Positions 42,538 to 49,676 of a stretch of DNA of 64,000 nucleotides are shown one piece after another; within the stretch, counting starts at the first letter, position 1, and the number at the start of each line of letters is the position of its first letter. This stretch comes from Anaerobacillus isosaccharinicus (GTDB taxonomy: Bacteria; Bacillota; Bacilli; Bacillales; Anaerobacillaceae): positions 1,788,164-1,852,163 of the forward strand of contig NZ_CP063356.1 in the NCBI RefSeq assembly GCF_001866075.3. The letters run 5' to 3'. The notes beneath the pieces were generated by a model. The model was not told where the DNA came from, searched no databases, and was given only the letters and a program-made list of their open reading frames with translations. The translations under genes were made by a program, and so were the position numbers.

Positions 42538-43365
42538 ATGACGATTACCTTAACAAACAAAGTGAACATTTCTACTCACCATCCAATTAGGTGGTTCGGT
42601 GGTAAAGCAAAACTGTCTCGTTACCTATTACCATTAATGCCAAAGCATAAAGTGTACGTGGAACCATTTGGGGGCGGTGGAGCGATATTAACAAAAAAAG
42701 AGAGATCTCTTGTTGAAGTCTACAATGATATCGATGATCAGATGGTAAATTTTTTACTCGTTCTTCGTAATGAAAGAGAGCGTCTGATTAAGGCGGTTCA
42801 AACGTTACCTTCTAGTCGAACGCTATTTGTCCAGTGGAAGAATGAACCTATTCCTGATGATCCATTTGAAGCTGCTGTTCGTTGGTTTTATCTGATGCAA
42901 CAACGGATTAATCCTAGCAACGGCTCAGGTGTTAAGAGCGGATGGAGATCAAGCAAAGTTAAGAACGTAGCGTTTTGCTATCAGAATGCTATTCAACGTT
43001 TAGAAGCTTTTGCTGACCGGATGAATAACGTAATGATCGAGTGTCGTGATTTTAGAGAAATCATTCAATTTTACGACACAGAGCAAACGCTAATGCTCAT
43101 CGATCCACCATACTATAATTTCGGAAAATGTTACTTGGGAAATTTCGAGCATAATTCGCATGTTGATTTAGCTCACTTGTTAAATAACGTACAGAGTAAA
43201 GTAATTCTCACTTATTACAGTCATCCAGTTATTGAACAGCTTTACAAAGGTTGGCATCGTTTTGAGATACCCAATATTGCTACGGGTAGTGTTACAAAGC
43301 TAGGTCAACAAAAATCAAGACAAACGGAAGTTATATTCACAAATTATAACCCCTTTGTTAAATAA
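42538..43365 (+). CDS. D12-class DNA adenine methyltransferase (Dam-like)
   Basis: 275 aa from ATG 42538, with AAAAGGAGAGG upstream; an ATG at 42472 lies ahead of the RBS hairpin. Motif I is WFGGKAKL with VEPFGGGG, and motif IV is LIDPPYYN (DPPY), the order of the alpha/D12 class that methylates N6 of adenine. No partner restriction gene is near, so it is a solitary methylase, protective or regulatory cargo of the transposon. FGGGGA and EVYNDID further define the SAM pocket. Confidence 0.88.
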   Translation: MTITLTNKVNISTHHPIRWFGGKAKLSRYLLPLMPKHKVYVEPFGGGGAILTKKERSLVEVYNDIDDQMVNFLLVLRNERERLIKAVQTLPSSRTLFVQWKNEPIPDDPFEAAVRWFYLMQQRINPSNGSGVKSGWRSSKVKNVAFCYQNAIQRLEAFADRMNNVMIECRDFREIIQFYDTEQTLMLIDPPYYNFGKCYLGNFEHNSHVDLAHLLNNVQSKVILTYYSHPVIEQLYKGWHRFEIPNIATGSVTKLGQQKSRQTEVIFTNYNPFVK

Positions 43366-43370
43366 ACAAA

Positions 43371-43407
43371 GAACTTAGCCAATATATATACTATTTTGGC
43401 TAAGTTT
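43371..43407 (+). terminator. Terminator after the methyltransferase gene
   Basis: Stem ACTTAGCCAA/TTGGCTAAGT within 43371-43407, with T residues after it, 5 bp from the stop codon. Confidence 0.65.
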
Positions 43408-43448
43408 ATATACATACATAGATAAATAAAATAGGAGAGTGCTCATGC

Positions 43449-43634
43449 ATGGAACAACTACTTAATAAGATTGAAGAAATACGTGATAAAATGGTGGCAA
43501 TCGGTCTAGAGAAAGGCTTCTCTAATGAGGAAGTGGTTGTAATTAGTCAGGAGTTAGATGACTTACTTAATCAATATCGTGTTGAGCAAAAATTAGCAAC
43601 AAAGAAAAAAACACAATATTTAGTGTCATATTAG
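43449..43634 (+). CDS. Spo0E-like aspartyl-phosphate phosphatase
   Basis: 61 aa, with AGGAGAG about 9 nt before the ATG. Two helices with the family core SQELDDLLNQY (SxELDxLI/L pattern) near residue 35, as in Spo0E, YisI and YnzD, which remove phosphate from Spo0A and delay sporulation. Length is normal. As transposon cargo it could alter the sporulation decision of the host. Confidence 0.82.
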   Translation: MEQLLNKIEEIRDKMVAIGLEKGFSNEEVVVISQELDDLLNQYRVEQKLATKKKTQYLVSY

Positions 43635-43639
43635 GGCGT

Positions 43640-43890
43640 ATAAGGGTTAAGAAATTAAAGAATTGAAAGAAAAGGCTTGTAATATATAATTTTTAAGTTT
43701 CAAAATAACGGTTTACAATCTATATGCAAAATCTAAAAGGTAGGGACAGTATAGTTACCAACTATAATGTAAGTTATAGAATTTATGGAATTGATATAAA
43801 CCTTGAGAATAAAAGATTTTTCAGTTACTAACATTAATGTTGGTAACTAGACATTGATATGAGACTTCGAAAAAAATAAATTACTCTGAT
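43640..43890. other. Non-coding stretch with GTTACTAAC/GTTGGTAAC dyad
   Basis: No gene. A near-perfect 23-bp dyad lies at 43824-43846, and AGTTACCAAC occurs again about 70 bp upstream (near 43755). Possible protein-binding site or a relic of transposon end structure. Confidence 0.35.
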
Positions 43891-44062
43891 TGTTGATTTG
43901 AAATAAAGTTTGATCATTTATAATAAAAGTTGCGATGTTTATAACAAAGATCGATCAAAATAGTAGTCTTGTATTGAAATAAATGTTATTGAATCAACAT
44001 TTCTCATTCGTTTTGATCAAACTTTTTTATAAAATTTGTGTATTCTTCACAAAGAATAGGTG

Positions 44063-45808
44063 TGTTTTGATGAGACTGCTGAAAAAGTCTCAATATCGCC
44101 TTCGTGAGAAAAGGAAGAGGAAACTCTTCCTTTTTTCATACGCATTATTTAGCTGGTGAAGGAAAAATGGTATTATAGAGATAGAAAATCATTAGAAAAT
44201 TGGTGAAACTATGCTACCTAAAAAAGAACTAATGCTCAGTTCGTACAGTGAACTTTACGATATACTAATCCCAGAAAATCATTTCTTGAGGAAGTTTAAT
44301 AACTTAGTTGACTTTGAATTTATCTATGACGAATTAAAAGATATGTATAATGAGGCATTTGGCGCTACAGCCAAATGTCCAATTATGATGTTTAAGTTAC
44401 TATTACTCAAGGTGATGTACCCAATGTCTGATCGTGATTTGATTGAGAGAGCGACGTTTGATATGTCATTTAAATACTTTTTAGATGTAGCACCTGAAGA
44501 TAAAATGGTTCATCCAACAAGCTTAACTAAATTTAGAAAACTTCGATTACAAGACGAATCATTATTAAATTTACTTATTAAAAAGACGGTTGAGATTGCC
44601 TTGAAAGAAGGGCTTATTAAATCCAACCAAATCATTGCGGATTCCACTCATACAAATAGTATGTTTAACTCTAAATCACCTATTGAAATCTTGATTGAAC
44701 AGTCCAAACAGTTAAGGAAGAGCGTTTATAAACAGGACGACACTTATAAAGATAAAATGCCTACTAAGCCAAGTACGAGTGAATTAGTTGACCATATTAA
44801 CTATTGTAATCAATTAGTAGATATCATTAAAAAGGACGAGCAGTTATACGTTAAAGAAGACGTAAGATTAAAAGCTCATTTATTAGAGGAGATTGTCAAC
44901 GATGATATCGAACACTTAAATTCAACTGTAGAAAAAGATGCAAAAGTTGGACATAAGAGTTCAGACACATCCTTTTTTGGATACAAAACTCACATCGCTA
45001 TGGTTCCAGAGCGTATTGTGACATCAGCTGTTGTTACAACAGGTGAACAGAATGACGGAAAACAGGCAAAAGAATTAATTGAGAAATCAATTGAAAATGG
45101 AATTGAAGTGAAAGCATTCATTGGCGACGGAGCTTACTCTGAGAAAGATATGATTGAATATACAAAAGAAAAAGAAATTAAGTTAGTATCGAAATTAAGT
45201 AAAACTGTATCAGAGGGCACTAAAAGGGCAACAGGTGAATTTGATTACAATAAGGATGCTGGGCGATATGTATGTACAGCAGGGCATATGGCAATTAAAA
45301 AAGCTTTACATGGGAAGAAAAAACACGCAACGGAAGGAACCGTATTACGAGAAACCCATTACTTTGATATTGAGAAATGTAAGGTATGTCCACTAAGAGA
45401 AGGCTGTTATAAAGAAGGATCTGCAAGTAAAACATATACCGTAACTTTGAAGAAGGATAAATTTCATGAGGAACACCAACTCTATCAGGAAACAGAAGAG
45501 TTCAAAGAGTTAGCGAAAAATAGGTATATGATCGAGGCTAAGAACGCAGAGCTAAAGAATCGCCATGGGTTTAAAAAAAGTCATTCCCATGGTCTCTTAG
45601 GTATGCACATACAAAGTGCAACAACCATCTTCGTAGTGAATATGAAACGAATTATCACGTTAATGGGTTAGTAATAGCCCATTAATTTACTCTTAAAGAG
45701 CCAAAATACAAAAAAGATTAGGAAATGTGATTTGAACACTTCCTAATCTTTTTAATTTCAGTGTGAGAACTTTAAAATGCTTATAATTTCAGCAGTCTCT
45801 GTTTTGAT
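44063..45808 (+). mobile_element. IS1182-type element with 9-bp TGTTTTGAT duplication
   Basis: Element 44072-45799 (1728 bp) with GAGACTGCTGAAA inverted ends. TGTTTTGAT is duplicated at 44063-44071 and 45800-45808. It lies within repeat copy B, whose uninterrupted sequence is preserved as copy A. Confidence 0.88.
44211..45671 (+). CDS. IS1182-family transposase
   Basis: 486 aa. DUF772-type N-terminus (MMFKLLLLKVMYPMSDRDL), DDE core with IIADSTHTNS (first Asp) and FIGDGAYSEKD (second Asp), a Cys cluster (KCKVCPLREGC) and the terminal RYMIEAKNAELKNRHG signature with the catalytic Glu, typical of IS1182. The frame is intact. Confidence 0.9.
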   Translation: MLPKKELMLSSYSELYDILIPENHFLRKFNNLVDFEFIYDELKDMYNEAFGATAKCPIMMFKLLLLKVMYPMSDRDLIERATFDMSFKYFLDVAPEDKMVHPTSLTKFRKLRLQDESLLNLLIKKTVEIALKEGLIKSNQIIADSTHTNSMFNSKSPIEILIEQSKQLRKSVYKQDDTYKDKMPTKPSTSELVDHINYCNQLVDIIKKDEQLYVKEDVRLKAHLLEEIVNDDIEHLNSTVEKDAKVGHKSSDTSFFGYKTHIAMVPERIVTSAVVTTGEQNDGKQAKELIEKSIENGIEVKAFIGDGAYSEKDMIEYTKEKEIKLVSKLSKTVSEGTKRATGEFDYNKDAGRYVCTAGHMAIKKALHGKKKHATEGTVLRETHYFDIEKCKVCPLREGCYKEGSASKTYTVTLKKDKFHEEHQLYQETEEFKELAKNRYMIEAKNAELKNRHGFKKSHSHGLLGMHIQSATTIFVVNMKRIITLMG

Positions 45809-46036
45809 CAATCTTTTTTTCAAATAGTTGATTTATGAAGAAGTGATAAATCAGCGTTTATAGATTACTTTTAATCAAACTTTCTTAAAAAGTTACAGCA
45901 GATGTAGCCATCTCTTTAACTTTTTAAGAAAGAATTCTTATCTAATATTTTATTATAAATTTAGAACAAACCTACCTTAATAAAGAAGAACTGAAGCGAA
46001 ACTTAAGTTCTTTGAAGTAACTAACCAGTTTTTTAT

Positions 46037-46888
46037 TTAATACATACTAGGAGGTTGATGGCGGGGTGTTTTAGGTAGCATTGTATTATGTGTATATGGT
46101 GGCGGTGGATTTAGTTTAGGTTTTTTCGCAAAAGGATAGGGCTCTGCAACATACGTAAATTGGCCCATTCTATCCATACTTGGACCAGAAGCCCACCGTC
46201 CCTGACTACTTTCCTCGCCTCTTGATAAATTAAAGAATGCATACGACACTTCTTGCTTTTCTAACTCGCGCGGGAATGTACTAGGCACAACGATGTTTTC
46301 TTGTGCTTCTAACTCAGCGATGGCTGCTTTCCACATATTTTGGTGCATCGTATCTCGAGCGATTAAGAATGAGAGCATATCCTTAACGCCTCGGTCATTC
46401 GTCATTTCATAAAGTCGTACTGCTTGGAGTCGTCCCTGTGATTCATAGGTTAAATTCATTCGGAAATCAGCTAGTAAATTGCCACTCGCATTAATGTAGC
46501 TGGCCGTCCAAGGGTTACCAACACTGTCTACAGGCATTGCTCCAAGTCCAGATACGATGGCGTGTTGTGGGTTCATACCGCCTAATATGGCACCTAGTAC
46601 AGGATCTTTTGCTGCTTCTTCAAGATCTCCAACAGGGGCTCCATCAAGGAGACGGGCAATCATCGTAGATAACATTTCGATATGGGCTAGTTCCTCAGTC
46701 CCTGTATCCATAAGAAGATCACGATATTTTTCATCTCCTCGAAAGCTCCATCCTTGAAACAAGTATTGTAGAGCAACTGAAATTTCTCCAAATTGACCAC
46801 CTAGAACTTCTTGGAGTTTCTTAGCGTAAATCGGGTCAGGTCTTTCCGGTTTGGCATGGTATTGTAATTCTTTAACATGGTAGAACAA
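46037..46888 (-). CDS. Manganese catalase family protein
   Basis: 283 aa. Ferritin-like di-manganese core: GEISVALQYLFQGW (Glu ligand near 35), EELAHIEML (Glu and His near 66-69), ESQGR and DTMHQNMW (Glu/His near 149 and 182). The C-terminal Pro-rich tail (LNPPPPYTH) is as in Bacillus YdbD/CotJC-type proteins. Decomposes H2O2 and is associated with spores or general stress in bacilli. The RBS AGGAGGGTG is strong. First core-chromosome gene right of the transposon. Confidence 0.88.
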   Translation of the reverse strand: MFYHVKELQYHAKPERPDPIYAKKLQEVLGGQFGEISVALQYLFQGWSFRGDEKYRDLLMDTGTEELAHIEMLSTMIARLLDGAPVGDLEEAAKDPVLGAILGGMNPQHAIVSGLGAMPVDSVGNPWTASYINASGNLLADFRMNLTYESQGRLQAVRLYEMTNDRGVKDMLSFLIARDTMHQNMWKAAIAELEAQENIVVPSTFPRELEKQEVSYAFFNLSRGEESSQGRWASGPSMDRMGQFTYVAEPYPFAKKPKLNPPPPYTHNTMLPKTPRHQPPSMY

Positions 46889-47126
46889 TTTATCACCCTC
46901 CTTTTTCTTCCATTACTATTAAATTCACAAGTAGAATTGTCCTATGACTATAAGTTCTACTTTTCATCTAGATTGAGTGCAATTCGCTTGTAGCAATTTA
47001 ATTTATGAGAATTTTAAGGTGAGAGTCATGGGGCCGAAACCTGCAAAGTTCCATATGAAGAGGCTATATCGAATATTAGATTGTTCATAGAGGCAATGAA
47101 AAAAGATGGATGATAAATAAAAAAGA
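46889..47126. other. Intergenic region with a small degraded reading frame
   Basis: A plus-strand stretch at 47040-47112 reads ETCKVPYEEAISNIRLFIEA in a frame without a start codon, perhaps a remnant. The catalase promoter should lie near 46900-46980. Confidence 0.3.
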
Positions 47127-47153
47127 GGTGACTCAACAGCACTATGAGTCACC
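47127..47153 (-). terminator. Terminator of the methyltransferase gene
   Basis: Stem GGTGACTCA (47127-47135) with TGAGTCACC (47145-47153); an A-run to the left acts as U-run of the minus transcript. Confidence 0.7.
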
Positions 47154-47158
47154 CACTA

Positions 47159-47776
47159 CTATTTCTGACAAACCGCAACTCCAATTGGGTAGTGTACCCC
47201 TTCTCTAGGTGGTTCAATCGTAACTCCCCGTTGATAATAAATTTCTACTTCTGAAAAGTCGGTAAAAAGATTTGCAAACTCTTCTTTTGTAAGTTGGTGG
47301 ACATGGAAGGGCTGTCCACATGGAATCCCTCTACCTTCTCCAAAAGGAGTTGAAATAACTAATTTCCCCCCAGGCTTGAGTAAGTTGTACAAGTTTTTAA
47401 TAAAAAACAAATCATCTGCAACATGCTCGATCGTCTCAAAGCTTAAAATCGTATCAAACGTTCCTAATTTCCGAGGAAGCATAGGATCTGAAGCATCCCC
47501 TTTGATAAATTTGAGAAGAGGATGGTAGTAATGTTGCTTAGCATATTTTATTGTATCTTCATCAATATCAACACCGATCATTTCCTCAATCACATGTTTG
47601 CGATCCTTAGCGACCATTTGTCCGCCATAACCAGTACCGCAGGCAATATCTAATACTCGCCCATGAACATAGGGAGTAGAGAAATAATATCTAGCCACAT
47701 GCTCTAATAATGACCCATTTAATATCTTCATATTTTTAGGGATCATTCTTTCCCCCGTATCCTCTAACACTTTCAT
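47159..47776 (-). CDS. Class I SAM-dependent methyltransferase
   Basis: 205 aa. Motif I VLDIACGTGYGG near residue 43, the acidic post-I loop GVDIDED, motif II-III GTFDTILSFETIEHV and LLKPGGKLVISTP typical of Methyltransf_11/25 proteins. The segment GERMIPKNMKIL before the core is seen in sugar- or glycan-related methyltransferases. The substrate is not determinable. Monocistronic. Confidence 0.8.
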   Translation of the reverse strand: MKVLEDTGERMIPKNMKILNGSLLEHVARYYFSTPYVHGRVLDIACGTGYGGQMVAKDRKHVIEEMIGVDIDEDTIKYAKQHYYHPLLKFIKGDASDPMLPRKLGTFDTILSFETIEHVADDLFFIKNLYNLLKPGGKLVISTPFGEGRGIPCGQPFHVHQLTKEEFANLFTDFSEVEIYYQRGVTIEPPREGVHYPIGVAVCQK

Positions 47777-47871
47777 CACCGCTTTGCATTTAATAATAAT
47801 TATCTACAGAATTAATTATAACCAAGAATATCTTCATTAGCATCCCTAATGGAATTTTGGTGAATGTAAAA

Positions 47872-47909
47872 GAGCGATATATCTAACATTGAAGTTAAAT
47901 ACATCGCTC
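47872..47909 (-). terminator. Possible terminator of the membrane-protein gene
   Basis: GAGCGAT (47872-47878) pairs with ATCGCTC (47903-47909) across a 24-nt loop that has some further pairing; the adjacent A-run suits a minus-strand terminator. Confidence 0.45.
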
Positions 47910-47934
47910 ATGAAAATTAGGATCTTGAAAACAA

Positions 47935-48492
47935 TTAGATAAAAATAATGATTAAATGGATAACTAATGAACAAAGAAATGTTACAGCAATCCAACGATG
48001 GACTTGTCTGCTTAAGAATGGCGTCACCATTAGTCCGATGCCATCAATAGCAAGTATCAATAGAGTGATTAAAGCTACAATCCCCGAAGCGATTAAAACA
48101 GACCCAAATGCGCCGAAAGTCATGTAAGCAAAACCGTGAATAAAGGCTAAACCTAATCCAACCATACCTGTCATCATATGCAGTGGTTTTACTATTTTAA
48201 TAGAACTAGCAAGGAATTGTTTTTTACTTGAACTTAAATTCAGTGATTGTCTTGTAATCACAAACCACAATAAGCCGTGGATTGAGGTTACACTAACTAA
48301 AATAACAGAGGCCCACCCCATCATTTTACCATTTACAGCCCAGTTTGGACTAGGGATCGGTGAGACTAACCAAATGCCAATTGATAATAAAATCAAAAAT
48401 GTATAAAGGGCAAGACTATTTCCATAGACGTCGACGAAATTAACAAATTTCACTAACTTTGGAGGTTGAACATTTCTCTCATGATAACTCAT
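47935..48492 (-). CDS. His-rich four-helix membrane protein, possible b-type haem protein
   Basis: 185 aa with four to five membrane helices. His residues lie inside or at the ends of helices: SIHGLLWF, LHMMTGMVG, AFIHGFAY, VHRWIAV and VIHLII, the arrangement of ferric-reductase-like or cytochrome b561-like haem-binding bundles. It is divergent from fdhD. A role as an electron-transfer membrane protein near the formate dehydrogenase locus is inference. Confidence 0.5.
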   Translation of the reverse strand: MSYHERNVQPPKLVKFVNFVDVYGNSLALYTFLILLSIGIWLVSPIPSPNWAVNGKMMGWASVILVSVTSIHGLLWFVITRQSLNLSSSKKQFLASSIKIVKPLHMMTGMVGLGLAFIHGFAYMTFGAFGSVLIASGIVALITLLILAIDGIGLMVTPFLSRQVHRWIAVTFLCSLVIHLIIIFI

Positions 48493-48798
48493 TTAAACAC
48501 AACCTTTTTAAGCATACCTATATTTGACAACATATTCATTTCCCCCTAGAAGATTACTATATTCTAAAAACTACCAGTTTAATACCTTCACAACACTGTA
48601 ACAATTTAGTTTACTAAATAAAAAAATAGTGGTAATATACATTTGCACAGTGATCATAGTGTTAATTATATAAGACTTTTCACAAATTAGAAACATTTTT
48701 GTTTCTCTTTTCATGGCGAAATATTTTCCTAATTGTTTCGAGTATATGAAAGCGCTTAATAAATTATGTGAAAATTCAAAACCCTTAGGAGGGAAACT
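48493..48798. promoter_or_regulatory. Divergent promoter region of fdhD and the membrane gene
   Basis: TTGCAC (48643-48648) and TTATAT (48666-48671), 17 bp apart, are a candidate fdhD promoter. A perfect 7-bp hairpin AGAAACA/TGTTTCT follows near 48688-48705. No Fnr box (TGTGA-N6-TCACA) was found by eye, though CACAGTGATCATAGTG near 48647 is dyad-like. Confidence 0.35.
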
Positions 48799-49539
48799 AT
48801 GTTTAATAAAATGTGTCCAGAAGAGTATCCAATTAATTTATATATAAATTCTCGTAATCTATTAACGATTCAGTTAACTGAAGTTGATTTAGAAGATTGG
48901 GCAATTGGCTACATGTATGCAGAAGGAATTATTGAATCGCCTGAAGAGGTGAAAAAAATGAATATTGATCCTTACCGTGGCAATATTCATGTTGATTTAG
49001 GAAATAGCATTGACATGGATGTATTTTTGCAAAAAAAACAAACGATTACTGCTGGCTGTGGTAGAGGTGTAACTTTCCGTTCTTTAAAAGAGATGGGTAA
49101 CTTTAAAAAAGTACAAGAAGCTCGCAGTATTTCTACTACCTTTTTAAGGGAAAAAATGCGAGATATGTACAAGAAAACTCCTCTTTATCACCAAACAGGT
49201 GGAATGCATGCTGCTTGTATCATTGATCAAAATGGCGAGATGATTGTGCGCGAAGATATTGGTAGACATAATGCGGTAGATAAAGTTATTGGTGCAGCCT
49301 TGAAAAAAGGCCTACAAGGAAAAGACTGTGTCATTATGACGACTGGTCGAATTTCGATGGAAATGTGTTCGAAAGTGGCTCGTTATGGAATTGGTGTAGC
49401 AGCTTCAAGAACAGCTTCTACTAATCTCGCAGTTGCCTTAGCAAAAGAATTAAATGTTGATTTAGTAGGATATGTTCGAGGGCAATCTGCATTCGTTTAT
49501 ACAGACGGCAAACACATTCTTAAAGCAGTAAACGAATAA
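48799..49539 (+). CDS. fdhD: FdhD sulfurtransferase for formate dehydrogenase
   Basis: 246 aa with RBS TAGGAGGG. Typical FdhD sequence: EDWAIGYMYAEGII, the catalytic-loop region TAGCGRGVTF (Cys near 91), TGGMHAACI, REDIGRHNAVDKVIG and GIGVAASRTASTNLAVALA. FdhD passes sulfur from a cysteine desulfurase to the Mo/W-bis-MGD cofactor. Only one Cys of the CxxC pair of E. coli FdhD is present here, as in some other Gram-positive members. First gene of the formate dehydrogenase locus. Confidence 0.92.
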   Translation: MFNKMCPEEYPINLYINSRNLLTIQLTEVDLEDWAIGYMYAEGIIESPEEVKKMNIDPYRGNIHVDLGNSIDMDVFLQKKQTITAGCGRGVTFRSLKEMGNFKKVQEARSISTTFLREKMRDMYKKTPLYHQTGGMHAACIIDQNGEMIVREDIGRHNAVDKVIGAALKKGLQGKDCVIMTTGRISMEMCSKVARYGIGVAASRTASTNLAVALAKELNVDLVGYVRGQSAFVYTDGKHILKAVNE

Positions 49540-49676
49540 AAAGAAGTTTTTATAAATATGCCTACTTTTCTTAAAGTAAGACAGGTTAAAAACTAAAATT
49601 GGTTATAAATTCAATTAAACATTTAATTGAATCTTATATATTCCTAATAAGGATTAAGCGAAAAGGGGGAAAATTC

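Larger units (their letters stand above)
25782..45897 (+). mobile_element. Tn7-like transposon (tnsABCDE, about 20.1 kb)
   Basis: Left terminus TGTGGG at 25782 ahead of a complete tnsA-tnsB-tnsC-tnsD-tnsE operon. The best right terminus candidate is ...ACA at 45897, beside chromosomal genes. The flanking 5 bp do not match (ACAGC left, GCAGA right), so the right boundary or a simple insertion history is not proven. The cargo (33.1-43.6 kb) was invaded by two related IS3-type elements, one DDE element and, in the end repeat, one IS1182-type element. Confidence 0.6.
43891..45897. mobile_element. Mini Tn7-like end pair, copy B, split by IS1182-type element
   Basis: Without the IS and one 9-bp duplication it is 270 bp and aligns over its entire length with copy A at 25511-25779 in the same orientation, from TGTTGATTTG to ...TACAGC. 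It forms the right boundary of the Tn7-like region and ends 139 bp from the stop codon of the manganese catalase gene. Confidence 0.65.

Noticed and set aside
48600..48720. Fnr-type anaerobic operator ahead of fdhD
   Set aside because: No TGTGA-N6-TCACA dyad found; only a loosely similar CACAGTGATCATAGTG.
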